Counted from the first letter of the stretch, positions 1 to 13,764 are shown. The stretch is DNA of 64,000 nucleotides from Montifringilla adamsi (GCA_017590115.1 JAGGNK010008337.1:6315609-6379608); one strand, 5' to 3'. Made by a program: numbers and translations. Notes: generated from the sequence alone by a model not told the origin.

Positions 1-3000
1 TTTCACAGAGAAATACAGTGGCAATTTTTTTGCTTACTGAGTGAGAAAAATACAATACTCTTCATGTTTCATACCAGTGCTTGAACAAATAAATATCTAC
101 TGCTTTACCATGGACAAACCTCCAAAGCTTCCAGGTTGCAGCTGGTGAGAGAGGTCACATTTATATCTGAGAAGAGATTGATTGAACATGCTGGCTCTGC
201 TATAATTTGGTTATTACCCATTGCCTAATCAATACTGCACAAACTGAAAACCCCAAGTCCAGGCAGGAGTGAAACTCTCACTTTTCTTGGTCAGCCGTAA
301 CTGAAGGGGCTGCTGCCTGTCTCAGAAAAGCTCTTGCTTTCATCTGTGGTCTGCAGTGCAAGGACAAAAGGGGAGACTTTCAAAAGAAGTAATGAGAATC
401 AGGAGCCAAAATCCCATTGACTTTTAATGAAGGTTAGGGGCAGATGCTTTTGTTGTGCATCAGAAATTTCCTCTTTCTCAATTGTCAAAGTTGCTGATGG
501 TGGATGAGATCTGCCTGTGCCACCTTTTGGACTCCTACAGGAACAAAAGTTACCTTGAGTTATGTTTGCTGTGTGGCCCGAGCTAAACACAGATCCCTTT
601 ACTTGTTTCCATGAGGAACGGTCAGTAATCACACCCCCACCTTTGTCCTTCTCCTCTGTGTGCTGCAGAGCCTCTTGAGAGATAAAAGCACTGAGAACTT
701 ACTGCTTGGTTACTCTGTGCTGCAGCATTGGGTATCTTCAGAAAACAGAGTGTTTTTAAGTTGTTCTGTTGTGTGAGAGAAACTTTATCTGGTTACCTGC
801 AAAAGATGCTGCAAAGGTCTCTATCAAGCAATATTGGAAGTACCTTCCATGTATGTACACACTGTGGCTGTGCTTATAGGAAAGTCAATTTAATTATTAA
901 AATACTTCACTGCCTGAAAAAGTCACCTCCTTAATTTTTCTTTGATAATATGTGGAGCTACTGTAATAACTTACACATTTTACAGTAGTGCCAGTCACAA
1001 CCTTGGAAGAAATGCTGCTAGGATAGTTTTTTGGTTTTTAAATTTTTAAAAGACATTTAGATCTTCCTCGCCAGGTATGCTTTTTGCATGCTGACAGGAA
1101 GCTGCTCCCATGATGAGGATTGGTTGGTACACCCACACTTGCAAAGTGTAGCTTTCCAACTGTGACTCCGCTACAGTTGGAATAGGGTCACAGCCTCCCT
1201 GAGTGAAACAGTGGGGAGGGAGGAGGGTTGCTTTGGGAAGTATATGGGAAAAGCAGAGAATTATTTCTTTGAGACTTGAAGTATTCCTGGATACGACATG
1301 GAATTAAACCTAGCTTTATGTCTTGTTTGTGCTCTCCTAATTGCCAGCTGGTTCACCTCTCTCTGCATCTTTGAATGTATTGCGCACCATAATCTCTGGG
1401 AATTTAGGACTTTATTTGTAGTTATTTTTGATAGAGTTCTTGATGCCTGTTTTTGTGCTTGAAGATCTTTATATTTTGTGTGCTTATTGTAAGTCTAGCA
1501 TTTGGATTTTAACTATGGAACTAGTTTAACTATGGGGAACCTGCAGCAAGTCCCTCTATATTTCTGCCTTGCATTAGGAGTTGAAAAGAATCTGTATGCA
1601 ACCCTCAATTCTTTTGAAAAAGGTCTTTGGATGCATTATGGATGAAGCTAGAGACAAAGTGCTTTTTAAAAAGTTTATCTTGCATAGTCATGCTCTATAT
1701 GAATGTACAATCTATACTTCTTACAGTGACGAACCTGGCGTTCACCTTTTTTGCTTGTGGCTTTCCTCCACAGTTCAATAATCTTTATTATTCATATATG
1801 AAATGATGAATGAATGCTTTATAAAACTTCACCAATACAGTGTTGGGAAGTATTGAAAGCAATGTAGGTTCACCATTTGCCTTGAGCTGGCTTTCACAAA
1901 TACCTGCTCTTGCCTGAACTGGTACTTGCCAAACTGCTCTTCCATATGGGCTGTCTGTAGGAAACCAGTGTTCTTGCAAATTCATGGGTTTACATCCATG
2001 GGTGTTGTACATGGATTTTACTTTACCATTCCATATCAGAAAACTCAACATCACCAAGAACTAACATACTTTCAATAACATTTTGAAGTAATCTACATCA
2101 GTGTTTGTTTTTCTTAAAGGTTAGAATATATTTTTATAACCTGAACAGTTACTACTGGAACACTAAGCTGAGGTCTCTGATTTTGGCTATTAATATTACA
2201 CCCTTTAGCTGTTCTGTCTTCATCGTTATAGTTATGTAACTTTATTTTTGGTTTAGTCTTTTCATTATATAAGCTTTTGTCATTTTTAAGAATAGATTAT
2301 GAAAGCACAAGTCTGAAGAAACTAGTCTTGGGTGCTTCAGGAAAAAACTGAACATAAGGGCAGAAGTATGGCATTATCTTTATTTATGATTTAAGAAAGA
2401 AAAACAATTGGAAGGGAGAAAACGGAATGATTTCAACCACCTGAGCAATGTTTGTTTGGCTGTTGCCAGTAGGGTCTTTGTGCTGGACAGTAACCTCCTG
2501 CATTACCTTTATCTGTGTTTTATGCTACATTTGCTGGAAACCTAAGTGTTTTTCTGTGTTTTGATAACTGAGAATGTGACAGAACATTATTAAAAAGTAC
2601 AGATCTTGGAAGTCTGTGAAATAATTAAAATACATAAACCACCAGTAAGAAGCACATAGCAAACAAGTGGTTGAATTAAAGCAATAACTCTTTAAATATG
2701 TACCCTTACCTGCTAATGTACTGACATTACAATTCCTACCAGCATTGTTTTAATGATGGTAAGAGCCAAAATACCATTTCAGAGACTGCATTAAAACAAA
2801 AAAAAGCTTAGTGGGTTTTAGGTTTGATCTCATCTTCCCTCCCCCATTCACATGGATTTTGTTCCTCAGACTAGTGTTCTTCAAACTTATATGTGGGCTT
2901 AAGGATGGAGTCAGTACCTCTCACTTTTTGGTATTTAAAAAATTAAAATGAAAGTAGGTTTGCCACATAAGTTTCAGTAAATATGGTCAAGGTTAAAATC

Positions 3001-3273
3001 ATGTTTGGTGCTTTGCAAAGGACAGAAGTGTTATTTAGGAAGCTTTGAAGTGAGTGTAGCTGAGAGAGGGTTCTTGCAGGTTTTTGATGGACTTTGATTT
3101 AACATGGTTCCCATCATTTGCTTTCTGTTAACTGGTGGAATTGGACTCGGGAGGGGCAGAGTGAGCTCTAAGGAGAGTTTAGACTGAGGCTTTTCCACCT
3201 TTATATCCATCTGGTTATAGTACCTGTGTTCTGATATGTTTGTAAATGGAACTTTTTCTGGTTTTGCCATGAG
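1..3273. other. Non-coding stretch, nothing recognised
   Basis: AT-rich DNA. The longest open frames are under 90 codons and resemble no known protein. No repeat family is recognised. Confidence 0.7.
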
Positions 3274-3352
3274 AATCACGGAATCACAGAATGAACTAGG
3301 TTGGGAAAGACCTTTAAGATCATCTAGTTCAAGCAAAAATAATTTAGTCCAA
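3274..3352 (-). mobile_element. CR1 LINE 3'-tail fragment
   Basis: The plus strand reads ATCACGGAATCACAGAATGA, then TAGGTTGGGAAAGACC, TTTAAGATCATCTAGTTC and a possible resumption TTAGTCCAACC. This is the last part of a CR1 3' UTR with its tail repeat, in reverse orientation. Confidence 0.85.
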
Positions 3353-5554
3353 CCTTCATTTAGTTTCAGCTGCTAGCAAGTGTTATTTTAGGGCTTATTT
3401 TGGTTTTGGGCTTTGCACAGCAGCGTTGCCAGCTCAAGGGTTTCCTTCATATTTCTGTTTTTGCTAAGATCAGTCAGATGGTATCTGATGGATGAATTGC
3501 TTGCTGTGACAGCATGTATGGGATCACAACTGCTCCTGCCTCCCTGACAATGGACGTGCACACAGAACTGGGATGTACATACTTGCAGCAGGAGAAATGG
3601 GCTTTGCTGCTAATTCTCCAGTTTAAACTATAGAATAAACAGTTGCATGGTATTAGAGCCATTAACTGGATAGATACAGTTACGGTAATAAGGACACCGG
3701 AGAAAATGCAAGCCTAATCTATTTCTTTAAGAGACATGTTCTTTATGGAGCATAATTTCTTTCTTACCTCTGCAGCTTAACGCACCGCTTGGGAAAACAA
3801 GTTTGCTCAATGTATCTCCTGCCTCCTTAAGTCCCCTGTCTTTCCAGCCTTGCAGACTTCTTTGGGTATCCATGTCAGACTGTATTATGTTTTTAATCAA
3901 TCCTGTGCCAATCTTGAGGACAGATGTCACACTCACTTTTAGACAGCTAACTCTCATCATGGGGGGAAAGAAGAGCAGGAGTAAAGGAGAAGATTGTATC
4001 TATTAATACCTGTATCTATCAGGTATTAATTCATTTGCGTGCTTTAACTTTCTCACTTTTCTTTTTTTCTTTCAATTGCTTCATTAAAAAAATAAAAATC
4101 TAAAGTAGTACTGCAGATTTTCATAAAGTCCCTAATAACCTCTCTTTTGGTGGTGGTAGCTTTAGCTCAGCAGAATTCCTTGGAATGATTCCTTGGTGTT
4201 GTTGAATGTCATAATTAATGGGATTTCTCTGGAAGTACGACAGGTAGCCAGGGCTTTGGAAGCAGAAATCCTTTGTAGGGAAGAAGTTAATGAGACAGAC
4301 CAGTCGCAAAAGCATCCACTGAAGTTCTTCAAAATTTTCCTTGTGCTGGGGCAGCTTTCTGCTTCCCTTCCACTGCTGGCTGCTGCAGTGGACAAACAAA
4401 GGAAAAATATGATTTAAACCTCAGCTTCCCTTGTCTTTCAGCCTCTTAGGAAAAGCAGGGGGCTGGGTTTGGTTACTTATTCTGGAGAGGGACTGCCCAA
4501 AATTTGTTTTCTGTCTAATCAATGCAGCTTCATGAAACCAGAGGTATTTTTGTGGAATGATAATACTGAAGACTTTTTGTTTATTTAAAAGTTTCATATG
4601 ACTTAATTAGGAATTTATGTTTCCAAATGAGATGTGAGTATATGTGCTTGGGCTTCTCTTAGTCATATATTTTCAAATTCAGCCTTCTCAGTGCTTTTGG
4701 AAGAAAACAACAGAAATGTCTGCATAATTTTAAGCCGTCTTTAAAGCAATATGTTATGACAATTTACTTTTCAAAATTTCTGTGGCAAGGCAAGATCATT
4801 CTCTTAGAAGTGCAATGCAGGAGTTTAGTAGGATATCAAGATGCATCTACAGTATATGGTAAGAGAAAGATAGCACAAGGTATTGTGTTAGTTATGGCAC
4901 TGTTAAAAGTTACAGAAATATTTCCTGTACTTTCTATGGAAATTACTATTTTTCTTTGACTCACAACAAGAATGCTCAACTAGTCATTGAAATATCTTTG
5001 CCAGATATTTTGAATACATTGTTTTCCTTGAGAAGGAAAAATTATCAACAAATTCAAGCCTGTATTCAGTTATGCCATATGTGGAAATAAGAAATTTGAA
5101 TATTCATAAATAATTTCCCTTGGATGGCTAATGAAGATGACAGGCAAGAAAACAAATAGCATGCCTTTTTATTCATTAACCTCATTATTGAATTAAAAAA
5201 TTATTGCAAACTTCTTGAATCTTACCTTTTATCAGACTCTTTAATTGCTTTTAATTCCCTGTAACTTTTTTTTATCCCCAGCCTTTTTAAGCATTGTACA
5301 TTATCTGAATGCAGGCATGTGGGATTTGAGTTACACCGAATCTGTTCTTCTGGTGTTCTCTGTGCTTTTGGCCATATGGGCATCTTTGTTTTTCTTTTGT
5401 GAGCCTCCTTAAAAGCCTTATAGCTTACAGTTAACAGAAACGCTTGCTTTTTCCTTCATTTTTATTTTTCCGCTTTTACAAAGATATCAAAATCCATGCA
5501 AGGGGAGCAAAAAAAAGGGGTTATTCATGTGAAGCATGGATGTTGTTACTGGCA
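3353..5554. other. Non-coding stretch between CR1 pieces
   Basis: AT-rich DNA without recognisable genes. Overlapping open frames on both strands at about 4120-4420 are short and do not look conserved. Confidence 0.65.
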
Positions 5555-6106
5555 CCTGTGTCAGGGCAGCCCCCAGCACCATTCCAGGATGGGGGATGAA
5601 GGGATTGGGAGCAGCCCTGCCAATAAGTTGGGGGTGCTGGTGGAGGAGGGGCTGGACATGAGCCAAAGAGGAGGGCCACCAAGTTAATAAGAGACATGGA
5701 GCTTCTCTCCTAGGAGGAAAGGCTGAAAGAATTGGGATTGTTCAGCCTGGAAAAGAGAAGGCTTTGGGGTGATGTAATTGCAGCCTTCCAATACCTGAAG
5801 GGAGCCTACAGGAGTAGTGGGGGGGAGACTGTTTAGAAGGGCATGGTATAACAAGGGGGAATGGATGCAAACTGTCAGAGGGCACGTTTAGATTACATAT
5901 TAGGAGGAAGTCCTTCCCTGTGAGGGTGGTGGGGTGCTGGCACACGTTGCCCAGAGAGGCTGTGGATGCCCCATCCCTGGCACTGTTCAAGGACAGATTA
6001 GACAGGGCTTGGAGCAACCTGGTCTAGGAGAAGGTGTCCCTGCACATGGCAGGGGATTGGAATGATCCCTTCCAATCCAAGTCATCCTATGACTATATGA
6101 TTTTAT
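5555..6106 (+). mobile_element. CR1 LINE 3' portion, internally deleted
   Basis: Plus-oriented CR1 copy. It starts in the end of ORF2: the decoded peptide SSPANKLGVLVEEGLDMSQ resembles the C-terminal CR1 polymerase region that normally reads close to LGVLVDEKLDMS. It then jumps to the downstream part (AGGAAAGGCTGA, TTCAGCCTGGAAAAGAGAAG), so a middle block is missing near 5660-5700. The 3' UTR follows (TTGCCCAGAGAGGCTGTGGA, GGCAGGGGATTGGAATGATC) and ends in a decayed CR1 tail (ATCCTATGACTATATGA) at about 6084-6100. It is non-functional and 5'-truncated, as most avian CR1 copies are. The left edge is approximate. Confidence 0.93.
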
Positions 6107-9100
6107 CCTAATACACTAAAAAAAAAATCTCTTGGCATTTCAAACATAAATACTTTGATAGAGCAGCATTTTATTGAACTAGTTTGAGGTCTATACAGAT
6201 CAGGTTTTTTCTCATTCATATATCTGGAGTTTTTTCTTGGTCTCTTTTCCTTGCCTGCACAAATGATAAGTTTTTAAAGAGCCAACATTGCTTTGGAATG
6301 TAAATACTAAGGATAAAATTTCTCTAAGACTGAATTTAGGTTTGAGATTGCAGTGTAATGAAGAGAGATGGGAGTAGAGGTAGAGCTTGGTCTTTTAAAA
6401 TGACATCAATTTTTCTTGTAGCTGCTTTGTGCTTTAACATTTTTTAACTTGATTAAAATTAAACTAAAGGTGCTCCTTTATTCTCCTTGAAATTTCCTAC
6501 TGGGCTTCTGGAAAGCTTTCGTTAACTAACGTTTGCTTAGCTAATGACAGCAGAACTGTGGCTTTCAGGTGTGTATCAGCAAGCTGGAAGCTGAGACTCA
6601 CTGCTGGTGGGCTGCATCAGTAGTGAGCCTCGGGGTGAGGTTCCCCGTTGCCTTGGCAGTGACAGATTTCCCTCTGTCAGGTTCTATTTACCTCTTTGTT
6701 TCTTAGCTGTTTCATACAAGTAACCAAATTCTTTAGGAGTACCTGTGTTTTGAATTCCAAGTGTTTGGAAGTCATTGTGGTATTTATATTCCTAAAATAT
6801 GCAGTTGTCTGGGTGACAGCCTGGAGAAGCATCCCCTGGGTGAGAGGAGGAGGGTGGAGGTGTACTGTGGGGGTAACGAAGGCAGAGTGCACATCCACTC
6901 ATTTGTGATGAGCATGCCTGCAAGGAGAAATTATGGTTTGGAAACTGGAATAAATGTGAGAGAGCAGAAATTTCAGTTGGATGATAGGGCAGACTTTGGA
7001 GCTTTCTCCTGTGGAAAACAGTCTCAGCAGCTGAACTCTCTAATGTGAAAGCAAATGCAACATGCTGCCTGCACCAGCTCCAAGATGAGGGATGGCCTGG
7101 CTTTGCACAGCTTGTGCCTCTAAAGCAGCCAGGAAGCCTGAGCACATTTGCATTTTCTGCCCTGAATCCAAGTTTTTTTCAACACACATTTATAATTTTG
7201 AAGTGTGTAATAGTAATGGAGTCAAAACTGCTTCATGGAATGAAATTTGCAAGGAAATGCTGTGGAGGAGGGCATTTCTAGTGCAAGACTTAGATTCCTT
7301 CATCAAATAACCTGTTGCAGAATTGAGCTCTCTCTGGGTTCAGCAGATGAGATGCTCACAAGCCAGATCTTCATAAAGCTCAACAGCAGGAGAAAATTTG
7401 TGCATTGTAAATAGGAGCAGTGTCCCTTTTCAGGGAACTTGTCAGGCTTCTCATGAATCGCCAGGTTCTTAAATGATCTTGAAACAGAGCAGTGCTGAAG
7501 GAATTTATGGGATAGGTTTATAATCAACTGATAGTTTAATTAATGTATCTTAACTACTCGTCTCCAATTTCATTTTTTCCAGATGTTAAGTTTTAATGAA
7601 AGTTTTTTCAGAGACTCATGAGGAAGGTTAACATCTGGGAAGAGCATTTAGGGCAAGCTTGCATGGAAGTGAAACAATATTCCCTTAGATGTTAGCTTAC
7701 ATGTCAGCACAAGGCAGTCCTGAGATTTGGAGAGGCTTTGTGTATTATTACATTTATATGTATCACACACACATATTATTTTGGATAGGTCAGCTTGGCC
7801 TAAATACAGCTAATCTCACTCCCATGTTCCACTTTGCAATCCTTGTGTTTTCTCTGTTCAGAGGAAAGATTGAGATAAAGACTGCTTTTCAATATCTTAG
7901 CAAGCTTTTGCTTTTATAGTACACTGTAGGAATTATAGGACAAGTTATCTGCATTTTATGTCCATATGGAAATACTTTAAAAAATCAGTGTTATTTTAAA
8001 AAGCAGTATTATCAGTCTTAGATGGTCTAGTTGCTGTTTCTTTAGTTTGTATGCCAAAGTGATTTTATTTCCAAATGTTTCATGTTTTAGGAGAATCCAT
8101 ATATGGGCTTCTGAAAGGTAGTGCCCAAACCCAAAGAGTACTAGGAAATGCTTTCCCAAAGAGTACTAGGAAATGTTGGGACAAGTGAAGCACTTGGAGA
8201 TATGCTTAAAGGGTTAAAAAAAAAATCCCAAAAAGCTTTATGTTAAAACACATGTTTGTCCATATGTTTTAGATAGGCTATCTATATTTTTGTAGAAAAC
8301 TGATATTAAATGGAAATTCAAGCCTTTGCAGCTTTCTTAACAAAAGACACTTGTGGTGGAGCTCTGAGGTCCCAGGACAGCTCCATTACTGTAATTCCAC
8401 AGCGTGAGCTTTAAATGTATCTGGAGATTTTAATGGATCACATGGGAAGTAAATCTCTTTGTACCTGCCTTAAGCCATATGTTACTGATACAAGATGTTG
8501 AGCTGCCTATCTCTTTCACTTGGGCGCAGCTGTGCGCTTCCATAAGGGCTGCGTTTTGAGCTGCAAAGGCAAGTTTCAGATTCCATTCTTCTCCCCTGTT
8601 ACAGGAAATCTCATGCTTTCTAATTTCAATTGTGTAATTGTATAGATTTTTCCAGAAGATGTAGGTTTTTGATACATTTCTAAATCTAATGAAGCTTTTA
8701 AAAAATGCTTTATGACTTTTAATGTAGTCCCTTCATTCTTCCATTCTTTCATGCATTTCCTGTTGTTGATCAAGTTTCTTTGTTGCTATTTAAATAGCAT
8801 GCACAAAACCTATTTGTACCCAATTGATATTGCTGAGTATCAATGCAAAGCAAAATTAAACATTAGATTTAAATAATGGACTTGTTTTTCCTACTCCTTG
8901 TTTATTATTTTCTAATATAACTGTAATCAGTGAATATTGTAAACAATTCATATAACTGGGAGACAAATAAAGCAGGATTGAAATTTTATGCCTGATAGGA
9001 CACACAAACTGTTAACGTCTGAGATGCAATTTATTTGTAATAAACTAACAATTCCCATTTGCAACTCTAACCACTTTTCTGAAGGCTGCTGGTTTCATTT

Positions 9101-10285
9101 GTTTTTCAGAAGTCATATTAGTTACTTCACATTTCTTTTGGGAACACTTTATATCACTGGTTGAACTCCCCACCCTGGAAATCTGAGACTGATGTTCTCC
9201 CTCAATACTCAGGACCTTCTTTGCTGAAGTTTCTGGAAAAAATAATTTATGGCCACCATTCAGTAAATCATTTATAGCAAAGGGAGGCTTCTTCCATCCA
9301 AATAATCTTGGTAGTAATTGTAAACCCAGGCCTTCTCTCTTACACTTAAATGGCATGGGACTTAAGGCAATTACTTACTCTTTATGATCATTTTTTTTCA
9401 GTGTCAGAGGAGGAGTGTATTTAAAAATGGAAAATGTAGGTGAGGGGGAGGTGCTTAGAAATCTGCTCCTCACAGAGCTGCAGTAGTAGGCAGCTCCTTT
9501 CTTGTAAGTATATTTTAAATAGCAGAGAAGAGGACCTTTATAGAAGAATTTTGAAATAGTAGGGGAGTAGTGTGATGACAGCAGAGAGTAATTTTTTACT
9601 ACTTTTTCTCTTTGTAAGGAGTAGCTGGTTTTGAGAAGATGTGAGTGAGGGGAAAAAGCCTCCACAGACAGTGTTGGGGTGGTGGTGGGTGTATGATGAG
9701 GTGAAATGGCTAAGGGGGAAATGAGCGGAACTGATGGGAGCAGGTAAAGTGTGAATGTTGGTATGAAGGTTTTTGAGAAGAAAAGAAATTGATGATGTTT
9801 GCTTGATTCTTCTTCTTTATCCCAGACAAAGATGTAAGACCCCATTTTTAGTATAACTTCTGTTTCAGGAAATAATGACTAGAAGCTTAAATTTCTGTGG
9901 AAATCTTAATTTCTTTTAGCATTAAGCAATATGAAGCTTATTCTTTCAAAAAGAAAATTGATGCAGTTATTGCTCATTTCAGCAAGATGCAAATTATATA
10001 TGTAGTATTGTCAATAAAGTTTATACAAGATGCTCTGTATTCATTGTCTCTAGGTTTAATGAGCTGGGCTAATTATACCGTGCCATAACCAACCAAGTAA
10101 CAGCTAAATTGATTTTTTTTCTTCTACAAGATGCTCTGGGCTTGTAGTTCTCAGATTTAATATACCCACGTAATTGCATAATGTTGCAGTTCAGCAAGTC
10201 ATCGGAGAGTGTTTGGATTGTTAGTAGCAGTGTGAGAGCCTGTAGCTTCTTGTCTGCTTTGTCCACACTTACGAGCCTGCCCTTG
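6107..10285. other. Non-coding stretch
   Basis: No gene recognised. It contains the 25-bp-period tandem duplication at 8130-8175. It also contains a purine-rich plus strand at about 9410-9800 that leaves a 156-codon pyrimidine-driven open frame on the minus strand. A 103-codon minus frame at 9045-9356 has mixed composition but matches nothing I know. Confidence 0.65.
8130..8175. repeat. 25-bp-period tandem duplication
   Basis: Twenty-one identical bases starting CCCAAAGAGTACTAGG lie at 8130-8150 and 8155-8175, separated by four bases. Confidence 0.97.
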
Positions 10286-10352
10286 GGAATTTGGGTTGAA
10301 CAGGACCCTAAAGATCATTTAGTTCCCAACCCCCATCCCTGGACAGGGATTG
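10286..10352 (-). mobile_element. CR1 LINE 3' UTR fragment
   Basis: The plus strand reads TTGGGTTGAACAGGACCCTA, AAGATCATTTAGTTCC, CAACCCCCATCCCTGGACAG. This matches the CR1 3' UTR in reverse orientation without the terminal tail repeat. It is about 65 bp long and diverged. Confidence 0.8.
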
Positions 10353-12536
10353 GCTCTCACTTCTGAGGAAAAACTTGTTATCTTAAACACAGAGTAGCTG
10401 AATTTCAGTTGTCCATGTGTGGGAAAGAAACCTTTCTCAATTTCACATTTTCATTTTCTTTTTAATTTCAGTGAGTCAAAGGCATGATGTTTTTGTAGTA
10501 ATGTATATCTTCTGTGGGTTTTTTCTCATCTGTGGATGACTTTGCCTCCCTTTCCACTGTCCAGTTTTGCTCTCTGCTGCTTCCATAGGCAGTGGAGCAA
10601 GGGCAGCTCTGAAGGCAATCCAGCCTTTCCTTTTAGAGGTGCCCCACAGCTGAGGTAGATTCTTTTGGAGTAACTGATATCTCTCCATTCTCTATAGACA
10701 GAGATGAGAAGTATTTACTCCAGGAAAAATGTCTGAGTTGTCTTGGTCATAACACATTAAATGTAGCATCTTTCACATCTTTGCTTGCAATAGCTGTCTG
10801 TTTCAGACTGCTGCTTCCAGTTAGTTGGACTGGATTTCAGTGGATGTTTCTACCTGTTTATGTCAAGCTAAGAGGCTTGTTCAGGAACATGGGCAGCCTT
10901 TGAACTGAGGCACCTTAGCAAAGTGCTTCCCAACATATTCTCCACGTAGCCAGGTAAGCCAGGTAGACCTGACTTCCCTAAATAGATACGGAAGGGTCAG
11001 AGTAGGCCTCAGCCACATAAACTGACATAAGTCTTTTTTATTTTGTAGTTTGCCTTAGGCTTAATGATTTTGTAACATTTTCTTTAAGCAGGAAGTAAAA
11101 TCCCCCTCAAATATGCTGTAAAATAACATCTTTCTTTATTTCCTTTTACATAAAAGAATTAAGCAGCTAATTTTACTTAAAATATCATAGAATCTGTTAT
11201 GCAGGAGGAAGAGTCACAAATTAGTGGATTTAGAATCATAACTTGACCATCAGTGGGTTTCTTTCAAATGTTGACCAATTATTATTGGTCTGAATTGTAA
11301 AACAAAGCAAAAATGGCTTCCTTTGTCATATTTTGTGGGAAGTGTTTTAGGTTTAAATTTTCCAGCTCATTGTGTTACTTCTTGAAGGAGGTAAACTGTT
11401 AAGCTATAGGGCAACTTGGCCATTATACTTGTTTTTTTGATAGCTGAAGAAGGCTTGCTTTTACCAACAGCATAATTTGTTTGCCTTTTCCCCCCCACTT
11501 TCTTGAAGAGTCAGCAGAATATAAATGACAGATACTCTTCAAGTAAGTACGTGGTATTTCACATAATTATAAGTAATGCTGCTGTTGCCATATTGTTGCA
11601 AAAATGCCTCCAATGCATCTGTTTTCTTGGGACTGAATTCCAGATGTTAATTTGCAGACTACCATCTGTTTGATTTCGGTGGCTGTGTCAAGTTGCAGGT
11701 CAAAATTACGACTTGTTTGTTGTCAGGAGAATGGCAGCATTTGCAGCACTCAAATCTTACGTCGAATGCTTGGCTGTAATTGCAGCCTAATGTGTATTTC
11801 CCTTACCTTGCTAGAGGGAATGCACACAGAGCTGGGATCTGCTATAATTGTATGTGGCCCTTCTCATGTGCTCCTTGGTTTCTGGGGCGCAGAGCTGCCA
11901 AGCTGTGCAGCTCCTCGTTTGATGCTCTCTGAGCCTGTGGAGTGGGTGTGGCAATGCTGGGAAGCAGACGGTGACCTTCTCATCTTGCACAAGTGTTGAA
12001 ACTCCTCCTCTCCGCAGCGATCAAAAGCCCTTTGTAATTTTGATTCTACGATGGTAGTAAATGTTGTAATCTCAGTCTTATGACTGTAGTAAATGTTGGG
12101 TTTATTGCTAGGTGAAAATACTTTCAGCTATTAACTATGGAATTATAAACTACTCCTCTGTGACAGCAAAAACTAAATTCCATTCTCTCACTTTGAACTC
12201 TGGCTGTGTGCTAACAAGGTAGTATGATTTTTTTCCCCCCCTAAGAATCTGTGTTTGAATTAATGTGGAATTTGTGACATGCAGCCTTACTTGGAAACTC
12301 ATTATAGTTCCAATCATTATCTAACACTTCAAAAGATAACTACACTTAATCTCTCTTCAGACTTAGGTTGATAGTTGGTTTTTTTCCATCAGAATTTGTC
12401 TTTTTTGTTGGTTTGGTTTTATTTTTTTTCATGAACAGATAAAAAGGTAGTGAAGAAAGGAGATGACTGATGCTTCTGTGCTGTTGTTTTTGCCCTGGGG
12501 ACACTGTAGGAGTTTGTTTTGATCCAAAAGTGATAA
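10353..12536. other. Non-coding stretch, nothing recognised
   Basis: No gene or repeat recognised. A 115-codon plus frame at 11652-11999 shows no domain. Confidence 0.65.
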
Positions 12537-12670
12537 ATCATAGAATCATGGAATGGTTTGGGTTGTGAGTGACCCTAAAGACGATCTCATTCTGATCCCC
12601 TGCCATGGAGAAGGACACCTTCCACTAGAGCAGGTGCTCAGAGCCCCATCCAGCCTGGCCTGGGCTCAGG
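12537..12670 (-). mobile_element. CR1 LINE 3'-end fragment
   Basis: The plus strand shows ATCATAGAATCATGGAATGG, GGTTTGGGTT and GACCCTAAAGACGATCTC. CCTGCCATGG, ACACCTTCCACTAGAGCAGG and AGCCCCATCCAGCCTGGCCT follow, in the order of a CR1 3' UTR read backwards. It breaks off after about 134 bp. Confidence 0.93.
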
Positions 12671-13581
12671 TTCAGCAGACACACTTGAGCAAAGCAGTGC
12701 ATATGCACAAGTATGGGAGTAGTCAAAACTCCTTTAATTTAGCTTATGGGCAGAGCTTCCCTGTAATTTGTCATCCTTGCATTCCAAGAGTTCCTGTTAT
12801 TGAAGTTCCTTAAAGCTGTAAAGCAGGAGCTGAGGATGATCAGTGCTGACAGGAGAGTACCTGGGCTGTCTTCTGGGACCTTTACTTGGTATTGAGAAGT
12901 GTGCTATACACTTTTTAAGAGGTAGCTGACTTCACTTTTGCAAGATTTGCGTTTTGGTAAATTTTATTTCTGTAATGTAATGTCACACACTGAATTTTAA
13001 AAGTTTTGGCTTATAAACACCACATAGAGGTAGTTAAAATTATTTTTTCATTTAGCTTCCAGTAACTTGAATTTATGACACATCTGTTATCAGGCATATC
13101 CGTCTCTTTTTTCCTGGTCAGACATATGTTCTGATATTTTAACTTATCTTCCCTCTTAAATGAAAGTTGCTATTGAGTCACTCTTTTGCAATGGACAGCA
13201 GTTTCACTCAGAAACCATCTGTAGTAATAATTTCTGGTGGGTGCTCTTAACACATCTTTTTGCCATTGACTTAACTTAGCTCATGTATATTGGTACTGTG
13301 AATGGCTGTGTAAAAATGCTTTCCATTAAAATGCTTCATGCTTAGTGCTGCCTTGCAAATGAAATAATTCAGGACAGTTTTTTGCATGTAAATTTTTAAA
13401 AGGGATAAAACCAGTAGAGCAGTAACGCGAGTCTCTAATGTGTTAGAGAATGAAAGATCAGGTTGCAATGACTTCTGGAAAGGCAACACAAAACTTGTAT
13501 CTTTGTTTTTATAACCCAAAACTTGGATGAGTAAGTGTTCAGAGCAGGGAAGCTCTTAGAGCAGTTTAAGTAATGTTTACC

Positions 13582-13764
13582 TTTTTTTTTTTTTTTCCTA
13601 TATAAGAAACTAAACCACATTTTGATGCAGTTAAAACGGAAATACATTTTCTGGAAAGGTTACAACCTTTTTTTTTTTTTTTTTTTTTTTTTCTCCTATA
13701 TAAGAAACTAAAACACATTTTGATGCAGTTAGAATAGAAATACATTTTCTGGAAAGGTTACAAC
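13582..13764. repeat. 98-bp tandem duplication with poly-T tracts
   Basis: A 70-bp segment beginning CCTATATAAGAAACTAAA occurs at 13597-13666 and again at 13695-13764 with four mismatches. Each copy is preceded by a poly-T tract: T15 at 13582-13596, and T25 at 13668-13692 followed by CT. The repeat unit is therefore poly-T plus 70 bp. No protein is encoded. Confidence 0.97.

Noticed and set aside
9375..9845. 156-codon minus-strand open frame
   Set aside because: It lies opposite a purine-rich stretch; Ser/Thr/Pro-rich and low-complexity, so most likely chance.
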